DNA of 64,000 bases from Bombus terrestris (Eukaryota; Arthropoda; Insecta; Hymenoptera; Apidae). The notes under the pieces were generated by a model. That model worked only from the letters and a program-made list of their open reading frames with translations, had not been told where the DNA came from and did no database searches. How positions within the stretch are numbered: position 1 is the first letter of the stretch; every line of letters begins with the position of its first letter. Below, in pieces: positions 1-15,320 of this stretch. The position numbers were made by a program, and so were the translations under genes. Where the stretch lies: the NCBI RefSeq assembly GCF_910591885.1, contig NW_025963642.1, forward strand, positions 62,001 through 126,000. The letters run 5' to 3'.

Positions 1-950
1 GTGGGACAACGTGGGACAACGTGGGACAACGTGGGACACCGTTGGACACCGTGGGACACCGTTGGACACCGTTGGACATCGTTGGACACCGTGGGACAAC
101 GTGGGACAACGTGGGACAACGTGGGACAACGTGGGACAACGTGGGACAACGTGGGACAACGTGGGACAACGTGGGACAACGTGGGACAACGTGGGACAAC
201 GTGGGACAACGTGGGACAACGTGGGACAACATGGGACAACGTGGGACACAGTTGGACATCGTTGGACACCGTGGGACACCGTGGGACAACGTGGGACAAC
301 GTGGGACAACGTGGGACAACGTGGGACAACGTGGGACAACGTGGGACAACGTGGGACAACGTGGGACAACGTGGCACAACGTGGGACATCGTGGGACAAC
401 GTGGGACAACGTGGGACAACGTGGGACAACGTGGGACAACGTGGGACACAGTTGGACATCGTTGGACACCGTGGGACACCGTGGGACAACGTGGGACAAC
501 GTGGGACAACGTGGGACAACGTGGGACAACGTGGGACAACGTGGGAAACCATGGAACAACGTGGGACAACGTGGGACACCGTTGGACATCGTTGGACAAC
601 GTGGGACAACGTGGGACAACGTGGGACAACGTGGGACAACGTGGGACAACGTGGGACAACGTGGGACACCGTTGGACACCGTGGGACACCGTTGGACACC
701 GTTGGACATCGTTGGACACCGTGGGACAACGTGGGACAACGTGGGACAACGTGGGACAACGTGGGACAACGTGGGACAACGTGGGACAACGTGGGACAAC
801 GTGGGACAACGTGGGACAACGTGGGACACCGTGGGACAACGTGGGACAACGTGGGACACCGTTGGACAACGTGGGACACCGTTGGACATCGTTGGACACC
901 GTGGGACAACGTGGGACAACGTGGGACAACGTGGGACAACGTGGGACAAC

Positions 951-1390
951 GTGGGACACCGTTGGACATCGTTGGACATCGTTGGACATCGTGGGACACC
1001 GTTGGACATCGTTGGACATCGTTGGACACCGTTGGACACCGTTGGACAACGTGGGACATCGTGGGACAACGTGGGACAACGTGGGACAACGTGGGACAAC
1101 GTGGGACACCGTTGGACACCGTGGGACACCGTTGGACACCGTTGGACACCGTTGGACATCGTTGGACATCGTTGGACATCGTGGGACACCGTTGGACATC
1201 GTTGGACATCGTTGGACACCGTTGGACATCGTTGGACACCGTTGGACATCGTTGGACATCGTTGGACATCGTGGGACACCGTTGGACATCGTTGGACATC
1301 GTTGGACACCGTTGGACATCGTTGGACATCGTTGGACATCGTTGGACACCGTTGGACACCGTTGGACACCGTTGGACATCGTTGGACACC
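951..1390 (+). repeat. T-rich block 1 (GTTGG-dense, 440 bp)
   Basis: A 44-unit block dominated by GTTGGACATC and GTTGGACACC, so G runs are mostly GG instead of GGG. Near its middle is a short G-state island of GTGGGACATC and four canonical units. The same block recurs at 4,981, 25,613, 26,503, 27,803, 29,343 and 31,733. Confidence 0.93.
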
Positions 1391-1740
1391 GTGGGACAAC
1401 GTGGGACAACGTGGGACAACGTGGGACAACGTGGGACAACGTGGGACAACGTGGGACATCGTGGGACAACGTGGGACAACGTGGGACAACGTGGGACAAC
1501 GTGGGACAACGTGGGACACCGTTGGACACCGTGGGACACCGTTGGACACCGTTGGACATCGTTGGACACCGTGGGACAACGTGGGACAACGTGGGACAAC
1601 GTGGGACAACGTGGGACAACATGGGACAACGTGGGACAACGTGGGACATCGTGGGACAACTTGGGACAACGTGGGACAACGTGGGACAACGTGGGACATC
1701 GTTGGACACCGTTGGACACCGTGGGACAACGTGGGACAAC

Positions 1741-2180
1741 GTGGGACCACGTGGGACAACGTGGGACAACGTGGGACAACGTGGGACAACGTGGGACATC
1801 GTGGGACAACGTGGGACAACGTGGGACAACGTGGGACAACGTGGGACAACGTGGGACACCGTTGGACACCGTTGGACACCGTGGGACAACGTGGGACAAC
1901 GTGGGACAACGTGGGACAACGTGGGACAACGTGGGACATCGTTGGACACCGTTGGACACCGTGGGACAACGTGGGACAACGTGGGAAAACGTGGGACAAC
2001 GTGGGACACCGTTGGACATCGCTGGACACCGTTGGACATCGTTGGACACCGTGGGACAACGTGGGACAACGTGGGACAACGTGGGACAACGTGGGACAAC
2101 GTGGGACAACGTGGGACAACGTGGGACAACGTGGGAAAACGTGGGACAACGTGGGACACCGTTGGACATCGCTGGACACC
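1741..2180 (+). repeat. GTGGGACCAC module (first of several)
   Basis: Begins with GTGGGACCAC, which with the next unit forms the palindrome CACGTG, and has GTGGGAAAAC at +240 and +390, each followed 40 bp later by GCTGGACACC. Equivalent modules start at 5,541, 9,051, 16,701, 18,892 and 21,453. In the last four a GTGGAACAAC unit lies at +140 or +150; in the first two that place holds a canonical unit. The shared change suggests the last four descend from one altered copy. This is inference from marker spacing. Confidence 0.85.
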
Positions 2181-4030
2181 GTGGGACAACGTGGGACAAC
2201 GTGGGAAAACGTGGGACAACGTGGGACACCGTTGGACATCGCTGGACACCGTTGGACATCGTTGGACACCGTGGGACAACGTGGGACAACGTGGGACAAC
2301 GTGGGACAACGTGGGACAACGTGGGACAACGTGGGACAACGTGGGACAACGTGGGACAACGTGGGACAACGTGGGACAACGTGGGACAACGTGGGACAAC
2401 GTGGGACAACGTGGGACATCGTGGGACAACGTGGGACACCGTTGGACATCGTTGGACATCGTTGGACACCGTGGGACAACGTGGGACAACGTGGGAAACC
2501 ATGGAACAACGTGGGACAACGTGGGACACCGTTGGACATCGTTGGACAACGTGGGACAACGTGGGACAACGTGGGACACCGTTGGACACCGTGGGACACC
2601 GTTGGACACCGTTGGACATCGTTGGACACCGTGGGACAACGTGGGACAACGTGGGACAACGTGGGACAACGTGGGACAACGTGGGACAACGTGGGACAAC
2701 GTGGGACAACGTGGGACAACGTGGGACAACGTGGGACATCGTGGGACAACGTGGGACAACGTGGGACAACGTGGGACACCGTTGGACACCGTTGGACACC
2801 GTTGGACACCGTTGGACATCGTTGGACACCGTGGGACAACGTGGGACAACGTGGGACAACGTGGGAAACCATGGAACAACGTGGGACAACGTGGGACACC
2901 GTTGGACATCGTTGGACATCGTTGGACACCGTGGGACAACGTGGGACAACGTGGGAAAGCATGGAACAACGTGGGACAACGTGGGACACCGTTGGACATC
3001 GTTGGACAACGTGGGACAACGTGGGACAACGTGGGACAACGTGGGACAACGTGGGACAACGTGGGACAACGTGGGACAACGTGGGACAACGTGGGACACC
3101 GTTGGACACCGTGGGACACCGTTGGACACCGTTGGACATCGTTGGACAACGTGGGACAACGTGGGACAACGTGGGACAACGTGGGACAACGTGGGACAAC
3201 GTGGGACAACGTGGGACAACGTGGGACAACGTGGGACAACGTGGGACAACGTGGGACAACGTGGGACATCGTGGGACAACGTGGGACAACGTGGGACAAC
3301 GTGGGACAACGTGGGACACCGTTGGACAACGTGGGACACCGTTGGACAACGTGGGACACCGTTGGACATCGTTGGACACCGTGGGACAACGTGGGACAAC
3401 GTGGGACCACGTGGGACAACGTGGGACAACGTGGGACAACGTGGGACAACGTGGGACAACGTGGGACACCGTTGGACATCTCTGGACACCGTTGGACACC
3501 GTGGGACAACGTGGGACAACGTGGGACAACGTGGGACAACGTGGGACAACGTGGGACAACGTGGGACAACGTGGGACAACGTGGGACAACGTGGGACAAC
3601 GTGGGACACCGTTGGACATCGTTGGACACCGTGGGACAACGTGGGACAACGTGGGACAACGTGGGACAACGTTGGACATCGTTGGACACCGTTGGACACC
3701 GTGGGACAACGTGGGACAACGTGGGACAACGTGGGACAACGTGGGACAACGTGGGACAACGTGGGACAACGTGGGACACCGTTGGACACCGTTGGACACC
3801 GTTGGACATCGTTGGACACCGTGGGACAACGTGGGACAACGTGGGAAACCATGGAACAACGTGGGACAACGTGGGACACCGTTGGACATCGTTGGACAAC
3901 GTGGGACAACGTGGGACAACGTGGGACAACGTGGGACAACGTGGGAAACCATGGAACAACGTGGGACAACGTGGGACACCGTTGGACATCGTTGGACAAC
4001 GTGGGACAACGTGGGACAACGTGGGACAAC

Positions 4031-7000
4031 GTGGGACAACGTGGGACAACGTGGGACAACGTGGGACACCGTTGGACACCGTGGGACACCGTTGGACACC
4101 GTTGGACATCGTTGGACACCGTGGGACAACGTGGGACAACGTGGGACAACGTGGGACAACGTGGGACAACGTGGGACAACGTGGGACAACGTGGGACAAC
4201 GTGGGACAACGTGGGACAACGTGGGACAACGTGGGACAACGTGGGACAACGTGGGACAACGTGGGACAACGTGGGACACAGTTGGACATCGTTGGACACC
4301 GTGGGACACCGTGGGACAACGTGGGACAACGTGGGACAACGTGGGACAACGTGGGACAACGTGGGACAACGTGGGACAACGTGGGACAACGTGGGACAAC
4401 GTGGCACAACGTGGGACATCGTGGGACAACGTGGGACAACGTGGGACAACGTGGGACAACGTGGGACAACGTGGGACACAGTTGGACATCGTTGGACACC
4501 GTGGGACACCGTGGGACAACGTGGGACAACGTGGGACAACGTGGGACAACGTGGGACAACGTGGGACAACGTGGGAAACCATGGAACAACGTGGGACAAC
4601 GTGGGACACCGTTGGACATCGTTGGACAACGTGGGACAACGTGGGACAACGTGGGACAACGTGGGACAACGTGGGACAACGTGGGACAACGTGGGACACC
4701 GTTGGACACCGTGGGACACCGTTGGACACCGTTGGACATCGTTGGACACCGTGGGACAACGTGGGACAACGTGGGACAACGTGGGACAACGTGGGACAAC
4801 GTGGGACAACGTGGGACAACGTGGGACAACGTGGGACAACGTGGGACAACGTGGGACAACGTGGGACAACGTGGGACAACGTGGGACACCGTTGGACAAC
4901 GTGGGACACCGTTGGACATCGTTGGACACCGTGGGACAACGTGGGACAACGTGGGACAACGTGGGACAACGTGGGACAACGTGGGACACCGTTGGACATC
5001 GTTGGACATCGTTGGACATCGTGGGACACCGTTGGACATCGTTGGACATCGTTGGACACCGTTGGACACCGTTGGACAACGTGGGACATCGTGGGACAAC
5101 GTGGGACAACGTGGGACAACGTGGGACAACGTGGGACACCGTTGGACACCGTGGGACACCGTTGGACACCGTTGGACACCGTTGGACATCGTTGGACATC
5201 GTTGGACATCGTGGGACACCGTTGGACATCGTTGGACATCGTTGGACACCGTTGGACATCGTTGGACACCGTTGGACATCGTTGGACATCGTTGGACATC
5301 GTGGGACACCGTTGGACATCGTTGGACATCGTTGGACACCGTTGGACATCGTTGGACATCGTTGGACATCGTTGGACACCGTTGGACACCGTTGGACACC
5401 GTTGGACATCGTTGGACACCGTGGGACAACGTGGGACAACGTGGGACAACGTGGGACAACGTGGGACAACGTGGGACAACGTGGGACATCGTGGGACAAC
5501 GTGGGACAACGTGGGACAACGTGGGACAACGTGGGACAACGTGGGACCACGTGGGACAACGTGGGACAACGTGGGACAACGTGGGACAACGTGGGACATC
5601 GTGGGACAACGTGGGACAACGTGGGACAACGTGGGACAACGTGGGACAACGTGGGACACCGTTGGACACCGTTGGACACCGTGGGACAACGTGGGACAAC
5701 GTGGGACAACGTGGGACAACGTGGGACAACGTGGGACATCGTTGGACACCGTTGGACACCGTGGGACAACGTGGGACAACGTGGGAAAACGTGGGACAAC
5801 GTGGGACACCGTTGGACATCGCTGGACACCGTTGGACATCGTTGGACACCGTGGGACAACGTGGGACAACGTGGGACAACGTGGGACAACGTGGGACAAC
5901 GTGGGACAACGTGGGACAACGTGGGACAACGTGGGAAAACGTGGGACAACGTGGGACACCGTTGGACATCGCTGGACACCGTTGGACATCGTTGGACACC
6001 GTGGGACAACGGGGGACAACGTGGGACACCGTGGGACAACGTGGGACAACGTGGGACAACGTGGGACAACGTGGGACACCGTTGGACATCGTTGGACATC
6101 GTTGGACACCGTGGGACAACGTGGGACAACGTGGGAAAACGTGGGACAACGTGGGACACCGTTGGACATCGCTGGACACCGTTGGACATCGTTGGACACC
6201 GTGGGACAACGTGGGACAACGTGGGACAACGTGGGACAACGTGGGACAACGTGGGACAACGTGGGACAACGTGGGACAACGTGGGACAACGTGGGACAAC
6301 GTGGGACAACGTGGGACAACGTGGGACAACGTGGGACATCGTGGGACAACGTGGGACACCGTTGGACATCGTTGGACATCGTTGGACACCGTGGGACAAC
6401 GTGGGACAACGTGGGAAACCATGGAACAACGTGGGACAACGTGGGACACCGTTGGACATCGTTGGACAACGTGGGACAACGTGGGACAACGTGGGACACC
6501 GTTGGACACCGTGGGACACCGTTGGACACCGTTGGACATCGTTGGACACCGTGGGACAACGTGGGACAACGTGGGACAACGTGGGACAACGTGGGACAAC
6601 GTGGGACAACGTGGGACAACGTGGGACAACGTGGGACAACGTGGGACAACGTGGGACATCGTGGGACAACGTGGGACAACGTGGGACAACGTGGGACACC
6701 GTTGGACACCGTTGGACACCGTTGGACACCGTTGGACATCGTTGGACACCGTGGGACAACGTGGGACAACGTGGGAAAGCATGGAACAACGTGGGACAAC
6801 GTGGGACACCGTTGGACATCGTTGGACAACGTGGGACAACGTGGGACAACGTGGGACAACGTGGGACAACGTGGGACAACGTGGGACAACGTGGGACAAC
6901 GTGGGACAACGTGGGACACCGTTGGACACCGTGGGACACCGTTGGACACCGTTGGACATCGTTGGACACCGTGGGACAACGTGGGACAACGTGGGACAAC

Positions 7001-7300
7001 GTGGGACAACGTGGGACAACGTGGGACAACGTGGGACAACGTGGGACAACGTGGGACAACGTGGGACAACGTGGGACAACGTGGGACATCGTGGGACAAC
7101 GTGGGACAACGTGGGACAACGTGGGACAACGTGGGACACCGTTGGACAACGTGGGACACCGTTGGACAACGTGGGACACCGTTGGACATCGTTGGACACC
7201 GTGGGACAACGTGGGACAACGTGGGACCACGTGGGACAACGTGGGACAACGTGGGACAACGTGGGACAACGTGGGACAACGTGGGACAACGTGGGACAAC
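4031..7300 (+). repeat. Higher-order repeat, ~4-kb unit, copy 2
   Basis: Second copy of the unit at the window start. Matching markers are GTGGGACACA at 4,271 and 4,471, GTGGCACAAC at 4,401, GTGGGAAACC at 4,571, the T-rich block at 4,981, GTGGGACCAC at 5,541 and 7,221, GTGGGAAAAC at 5,781, 5,931 and 6,131, and the rare GTGGGAAAGC at 6,771 (2,951 in copy 1). Around 5,540 this copy passes directly to the GTGGGACCAC module, whereas copy 1 holds about 230 bp more. Copy 1 also has an extra ATGGAACAAC module near 2,861. Length differences are multiples of 10 bp, as expected from unequal exchange in register. Confidence 0.9.
4981..5420 (+). repeat. T-rich block 2 (440 bp)
   Basis: Copy of the block at 951-1,390, offset exactly 4,030 bp and with the same internal order of T units and the central G-state island. 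It belongs to copy 2 of the ~4-kb unit. Confidence 0.93.
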
Positions 7301-10300
7301 GTGGGACATCGTGGGACAACGTGGGACAACGTGGGACACCGTTGGACATCGTTGGACACCGTGGGACACCGTGGGACAACGTGGGACAACGTGGGACAAC
7401 GTGGGACAACGTGGGACAACGTGGGAAACCATGGAACAACGTGGGACAACGTGGGACACCGTTGGACATCGTTGGACAACGTGGGACAACGTGGGACAAC
7501 GTGGGACAACGTGGGACACCGTTGGACATCGTTGGACATCGTTGGACATCGTTGGACACCGTGGGACAACGTGGGACAACGTGGGACAACGTGGGACAAC
7601 GTGGGACAACGTGGGACAACGTGGGACAACGTGGGACAACGTGGGAAAACGTGGGACAACGTGGGACACCGTTGGACATCGCTGGACACCGTTGGACATC
7701 GTTGGACACCGTGGGACAACGTGGGACAACGTGGGACACCGTGGGACAACGTGGGACAACGTGGGACAACGTGGGACAACGTGGGACACCGTTGGACATC
7801 GTTGGACATCGTTGGACACCGTGGGACAACGTGGGACAACGTGGGAAAACGTGGGACAACGTGGGACACCGTTGGACATCGCTGGACACCGTTGGACATC
7901 GTTGGACACCGTGGGACAACGTGGGACAACGTGGGACAACGTGGGACAACGTGGGACAACGTGGGACAACGTGGGACAACGTGGGACAACGTGGGACATC
8001 GTGGGACAACGTGGGACAACGTGGGACAACGTGGGACAACGTGGGACAACGTGGGACAACGTGGGACAACGTGGGACATCGTGGGACAACGTGGGACAAC
8101 GTGGGACAACGTGGGACAACGTGGGACATCGTGGGACAACGTGGGACAACGTGGGACAACGTGGGACAACGTGGGACAACGTGGGACAACGTGGGACAAC
8201 GTGGGACAACGTGGGACAACGTGGGACAACGTGGGACAACGTGGGACATCGTGGGACAACGTGGGACAACGTGGGACACCGTTGGACATCGTTGGACATC
8301 GTTGGACACCGTGGGACAACGTGGGACAACGTGGGAAAACGTGGGACAACGTGGGACATCGTTGGACACCGTTGGACACCGTGGGACAACGTGGGACAAC
8401 GTGGGACAACGTGGGACAACGTGGGACAACGTGGGACACCGTTGGACACCGTGGGACACCGTTGGACACCGTTGGACATCGTTGGACACCGTGGGACAAC
8501 GTGGGACAACGTGGGACAACGTGGGACAACGTGGGACAACGTGGGACAACGTGGGACAACGTGGGACAACGTGGGACAACGTGGGACATCGTGGGACAAC
8601 GTGGGACAACGTGGGACAACGTGGGACAACGTGGGACACCGTTGGACAACGTGGGACACCGTTGGACATCGTTGGACACCGTGGGACAACGTGGGACAAC
8701 GTGGGACCACGTGGGACAACGTGGGACAACGTGGGACAACGTGGGACAACGTGGGACAACGTGGGACAACGTGGGACAACGTGGGACATCGTGGGACAAC
8801 GTGGGACAACGTGGGACACCGTTGGACATCGTTGGACAACGTGGGACACCGTGGGACAACGTCGGACAACGTGGGACAACGTGGGACAACGTGGGACAAC
8901 GTGGGACATCGTGGGACAACGTGGGACAACGTGGGACAACGTGGGACAACGTGGGACATCGTGGGACAACGTGGGACAACGTGGGACAACGTGGGACAAC
9001 GTGGGACATCGTTGGACACCGTTGGACACCGTGGGACAACGTGGGACAACGTGGGACCACGTGGGACAACGTGGGACAACGTGGGACAACGTGGGACAAC
9101 GTGGGACATCGTGGGACAACGTGGGACAACGTGGGACAACGTGGGACAACGTGGGACAACGTGGGACACCGTGGGACACCGTTGGACACCGTGGAACAAC
9201 GTGGGACAACGTGGGACAACGTGGGACAACGTGGGACAACGTGGGACATCGTTGGACACCGTTGGACACCGTGGGACAACGTGGGACAACGTGGGAAAAC
9301 GTGGGACAACGTGGGACACCGTTGGACATCGCTGGACACCGTTGGACACCGTGGGACAACGTGGGACAACGTGGGACACCGTGGGACAACGTGGGACAAC
9401 GTGGGACAACGTGGGACAACGTGGGACAACGTGGGACACCGTTGGACATCGTTGGACATCGTTGGACACCGTGGGACAACGTGGGACAACGTGGGAAAAC
9501 GTGGGACAACGTGGGACACCGTTGGACATCGCTGGACACCGTTGGACACCGTGGGACAACGTGGGACAACGTGGGAAAACGTGGGACAACGTGGGACACC
9601 GTTGGACATCGCTGGACACCGTTGGACATCGTTGGACACCGTGGGACAACGTGGGACAACGTGGGAAAACGTGGGACAACGTGGGACACCGTTGGACATC
9701 GCTGGACACCGTTGGACATCGTTGGACACCGTGGGACAACGTGGGACAACGTGGGACACCGTGGGACAACGTGGGACAACGTGGGACAACGTGGGACAAC
9801 GTGGGACATCGTGGGACAACGTGGGACAACGTGGGAAAACGTGGGACAACGTGGGACAACGTGGGACAACGTGGGACAACGTGGGACATCGTGGGACAAC
9901 GTGGGACAACGTGGGACAACGTGGGACAACGTGGGACATCGTGGGACAACGTGGGACAACGTGGGACAACGTGGGACACCGTTGGACACCGTTGGACACC
10001 GTTGGACACCGTTGGACATCGTTGGACACCGTGGGACAACGTGGGACAACGTGGGACAACGTGGGAAACCATGGAACAACGTGGGACAACGTGGGACACC
10101 GTTGGACATCGTTGGACATCGTTGGACACCGTGGGACAACGTGGGACAACGTGGGAAACCATGGAACAACGTGGGACAACGTGGGACACCGTTGGACATC
10201 GTTGGACAACGTGGGACAACGTGGGACAACGTGGGACAACGTGGGACAACGTGGGACAACGTGGGACAACGTGGGACAACGTGGGACACCGTTGGACACC

Positions 10301-11490
10301 GTGGGACACCGTTGGACACCGTTGGACATCGTTGGACACCGTGGGACAACGTGGGACAACGTGGGACAACGTGGGACAACGTGGGACAACGTGGGACAAC
10401 GTGGGACAACGTGGGACAACGTGGGACAACGTGGGACAACGTGGGACAACGTGGGACACCGTTGGACAACGTGGGACACCGTTGGACATCGTTGGACACC
10501 GTGGGACAACGTGGGACAACGTGGGACCACGTGGGACAACGTGGGACAACGTGGGACAACGTGGGACAACGTGGGACAACGTGGGACAACGTGGGACAAC
10601 GTGGGACATCGTGGGACAACGTGGGACAACGTGGGACACCGTTGGACATCGTTGGACACCGTGGGACACCGTGGGACAACGTGGGACAACGTGGGACAAC
10701 GTGGGACAACGTGGGACAACGTGGGAAACCATGGAACAACGTGGGACAACGTGGGACACCGTTGGACATCGTTGGACAACGTGGGACAACGTGGGACAAC
10801 GTGGGACAACGTGGGACAACGTGGGACAAGGTGGGACAACGTGGGACACCGTTGGACATCGTTGGACATCGTTGGACATCGTTGGACACCGTGGGACAAC
10901 GTGGGACAACGTGGGACAACGTGGGACAACGTGGGACAACGTGGGACAACGTGGGACAACGTGGGACAACGTGGGAAAACGTGGGACAACGTGGGACACC
11001 GTTGGACATCGCTGGACACCGTGGGACATCGTGGGACACCGTGGGACAACGTGGGACAACGTGGGACACCGTGGGACAACGTGGGACACCGTGGGACAAC
11101 GTGGGACAACGTGGGACACCGTTGGACATCGTTGGACATCGTTGGACACCGTGGGACAACGTGGGACAACGTGGGAAAACGTGGGACAACGTGGGACACC
11201 GTTGGACATCGCTGGACACCGTTGGACATCGTTGGACACCGTGGGACAACGTGGGACAACGTGGGACAACGTGGGAAAACGTGGGACAACGTGGGACAAC
11301 GTGGGACAACGTGGGACAACGTGGGACAACGTGGGACATCGTGGGACAACGTGGGACAACGTGGGACAACGTGGGACAACGTGGGACAACGTGGGACAAC
11401 GTGGGACAACGTGGGACATCGTGGGACAACGTGGGACAACGTGGGACAACGTGGGACAACGTGGGACAACGTGGGACAACGTGGGACAAC

Positions 11491-12370
11491 GTGGGACACC
11501 GTTGGACACCGTTGGACACCGTTGGACACCGTTGGACACCGTTGGACATCGTTGGACATCGTTGGACACCGTTGGACACCGTTGGACACCGTTGGACATC
11601 GTTGGACACCGTGGGACAACGTGGGACAACGTGGGACAACGTGGGACAACGTGGGACAACGTGGGACAACGTGGGACATCGTGGGACAACGTGGGACAAC
11701 GTGGGACAACGTGGGACAACGTGGGACAACGTGGGACACCGTTGGACACCGTGGGACACCGTTGGACACCGTTGGACAACGTGGGACAACGTGGGACAAC
11801 GTGGGACAACGTGGGACAACGTGGGACAACGTGGGACAACGTGGGACAACGTGGGACAACGTGGGACACCGTTGGACACCGTTGGACACCGTTGGACACC
11901 GTTGGACACCGTTGGACATCGTTGGACATCGTTGGACACCGTTGGACACCGTGGGACATCGTTGGACACCGTTGGACACCGTGGGACAACGTGGGACAAC
12001 GTGGGACAACGTGGGACAACGTGGGACAACGTGGGACAACGTGGGACAACGTGGGACAACGTGGGACAACGTGGGACAACGTGGGACAACGTGGGACAAC
12101 GTGGGACAACGTGGGGCAACGTGGGACATCGTGGGACAACGTGGGACAACGTGGGACAACGTGGGACAACGTGGGACAACGTGGGACACCGTTGGACATC
12201 GTTGGACACCGTGGGACAACGTGGGACAACGTGGGACAACGTGGGACACCGTTGGACACCGTTGGACACCGTTGGACACCGTTGGACACCGTTGGACATC
12301 GTTGGACACCGTGGGACAACGTGGGACAACGTGGGACAACGTGGGAAACCATGGAACAACGTGTGACAAC
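11491..12370 (+). repeat. GTGTGACAAC-ended block, copy 1
   Basis: Starts with a run of T units, then G-state stretches, a lone GTGGGACATC at 11,951, and ends with GTGGGAAACC, ATGGAACAAC and GTGTGACAAC at 12,361. The distance from the marker at 11,951 to GTGTGACAAC is 410 bp, the same as in the copies ending at 13,821, 14,891 and 16,191. A private GTGGGGCAAC lies at 12,111. Confidence 0.88.
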
Positions 12371-12980
12371 GTTGGACACCGTGGGACAACGTGGGACAAC
12401 GTGGGACAACGTGGGACAACGTGGGACAACGTGGGACAACGTGGGACAACGTGGGACAACGTGGGAAAACGTGGGACAACGTGGGACACCGTTGGACATC
12501 GCTGGACACCGTTGGACATCGTTGGACACCGTGGGACAACGTGGGACAACGTGGGACACCGTGGGACAACGTGGGACAACGTGGGACAACGTGGGACAAC
12601 GTGGGACACCGTTGGACATCGTTGGACATCGTTGGACACCGTGGGACAACGTGGGACAACGTGGGAAAACGTGGGACAACGTGGGACACCGTTGGACATC
12701 GCTGGACACCGTTGGACATCGTTGGACACCGTGGGACAACGTGGGACAACGTGGGACAACGTGGGACAACGTGGGACAACGTGGGACAACGTGGGACAAC
12801 GTGGGACAACGTGGGACAACGTGGGACATCGTGGGACAACGTGGGACAACGTGGGACAACGTGGGACAACGTGGGACAACGTGGGACAACGTGGGACAAC
12901 GTGGGACATCGTGGGACAACGTGGGACAACGTGGGACAACGTGGGACAACGTGGGACAACGTGGGACAACGTGGGACAAC

Positions 12981-13830
12981 GTGGGACACCGTTGGACACC
13001 GTTGGACACCGTTGGACATCGTTGGACACCGTTGGACACCGTTGGACACCGTTGGACATCGTTGGACACCGTGGGACAACGTGGGACAACGTGGGACAAC
13101 GTGGGACAACGTGGGACAACGTGGGACAACGTGGGACATCGTGGGACAACGTGGGACAACGTGGGACAACGTGGGACAACGTGGGACAACGTGGGACACC
13201 GTTGGACACCGTGGGACACCGTTGGACACCGTTGGACAACGTGGGACAACGTGGGACAACGTGGGACAACGTGGGACAACGTGGGACAACGTGGGACAAC
13301 GTGGGACAACGTGGGACAACGTGGGACACCGTTGGACACCGTTGGACACCGTTGGACACCGTTGGACACCGTTGGACATCGTTGGACATCGTTGGACACC
13401 GTTGGACACCGTGGGACATCGTTGGACACCGTTGGACACCGTGGGACAACGTGGGACAACGTGGGACAACGTGGGACAACGTGGGACAACGTGGGACAAC
13501 GTGGGACAACGTGGGACAACGTGGGACAACGTGGGACAACGTGGGACAACGTGGGACAACGTGGGACAACGTGGGACAACGTGGGACATCGTGGGACAAC
13601 GTGGGACAACGTGGGACAACGTGGGACAACGTGGGACAACGTGGGACACCGTTGGACATCGTTGGACACCGTGGGACAACGTGGGACAACGTGGGACAAC
13701 GTGGGACACCGTTGGACACCGTTGGACACCGTTGGACACCGTTGGACACCGTTGGACATCGTTGGACACCGTGGGACAACGTGGGACAACGTGGGACAAC
13801 GTGGGAAACCATGGAACAACGTGTGACAAC
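12981..13830 (+). repeat. GTGTGACAAC-ended block, copy 2
   Basis: Offset 1,460 bp from copy 1 at 11,951/13,411 and 12,361/13,821. The T-unit run at its left end is shorter than in copy 1, consistent with loss of whole units. It is followed by GTGGGACATC at 13,861 and a T cluster, an arrangement repeated after the GTGTGACAAC units at 14,891, 16,191 and 24,313. Confidence 0.87.
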
Positions 13831-14480
13831 GTGGGACAACGTGGGACAACGTGGGACAACGTGGGACATCGTTGGACAACGTGGGACAACGTGGGACAAC
13901 GTGGGACAACGTGGGACACCGTTGGACACCGTGGGACACCGTTGGACACCGTTGGACATCGTTGGACACCGTGGGACAACGTGGGACAACGTGGGACAAC
14001 ATGGGACAACGTGGGACAACGTGGGACAACGTGGGACAACGTGGGACAACGTGGGACATCGTGGGACAACGTGGGACAACGTGGGACAACGTGGGACACC
14101 GTTGGACACCGTTGGACACCGTTGGACACCGTTGGACATCGTTGGACACCGTGGGACAACGTGGGACAACGTGGGACAACGTGGGAAACCATGGAACAAC
14201 GTGGGACAACGTGGGACACCGTTGGACATCGTTGGACATCGTTGGACACCGTGGGACAACGTGGGACAACGTGGGAAAACGTGGGACAACGTGGGACACC
14301 GTTGGACATCGCTGGACACCGTTGGACATCGTTGGACACCGTGGGACAACGTGGGACAACGTGGGACAACGTGGGACAACGTGGGACAACGTGGGACAAC
14401 GTGGGACAACGTGGGACAACGTGGGACAACGTGGGACATCGTGGGACAACGTGGGACAACGTGGGACAACGTGGGACAAC

Positions 14481-14900
14481 GTGGGACATCGTTGGACACC
14501 GTTGGACACCGTGGGACAACGTGGGACAACGTGGGACAACGTGGGACAACGTGGGACAACGTGGGACAACGTGGGACAACGTGGGACAACGTGGGACAAC
14601 GTGGGACAACGTGGGACAACGTGGGACAACGTGGGACAACGTGGGACAACGTGGGACATCGTGGGACAACGTGGGACAACGTGGGACAACGTGGGACAAC
14701 GTGGGACAACGTGGGACACCGTTGGACATCGTTGGACACCGTGGGACAACGTGGGACAACGTGGGACAACGTGGGACACCGTTGGACACCGTTGGACACC
14801 GTTGGACACCGTTGGACACCGTTGGACATCGTTGGACACCGTGGGACAACGTGGGACAACGTGGGACAACGTGGGAAACCATGGAACAACGTGTGACAAC
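14481..14900 (+). repeat. GTGTGACAAC-ended block, copy 3 (left-truncated)
   Basis: Only the right 420 bp of the block are present. The GTGGGACATC marker at 14,481 is preceded by a canonical unit, where copies 1, 2 and 4 have a T unit, so a recombination joint probably lies here. The GTGTGACAAC marker is at 14,891. Confidence 0.82.
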
Positions 14901-15320
14901 GTGGGACAACGTGGGACAACGTGGGACAACGTGGGACATCGTTGGACAACGTGGGACAACGTGGGACAACGTGGGACAACGTGGGACACCGTTGGACACC
15001 GTGGGACACCGTTGGACACCGTTGGACATCGTTGGACACCGTGGGACAACGTGGGACAACGTGGGACAACGTGGGACAACGTGGGACAACGTGGGACAAC
15101 GTGGGACAACGTGGGACAACGTGGGACAACGTGGGACAACGTGGGACAACGTGGGACAACGTGGGACACCGTTGGACATCGTTGGACACCGTGGGACAAC
15201 GTGGGACAACGTGGGACAACGTGGGACACCGTTGGACAACGTGGGACAACGTGGGACATCGTGGGACAACGTGGGACAACGTGGGACAACGTGGGACAAC
15301 GTGGGACAACGTGGGACAAC

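Larger units (their letters stand above)
1..3480 (+). repeat. Higher-order repeat, ~4-kb unit, copy 1
   Basis: This stretch aligns with the next 4 kb by marker order. Positions 1-1,510 match 4,031-5,540 at an offset of 4,030 bp; the clear difference I see is ATGGGACAAC at 231 against the canonical unit at 4,261. Shared markers are GTGGGACACA at 241 and 441, GTGGCACAAC at 371 and GTGGGAAACC at 541. From 1,741 the offset becomes 3,800, then 3,930, 3,920 and 3,820, with each step a whole number of units. Copy 1 is probably cut by the left window edge. Confidence 0.9.
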
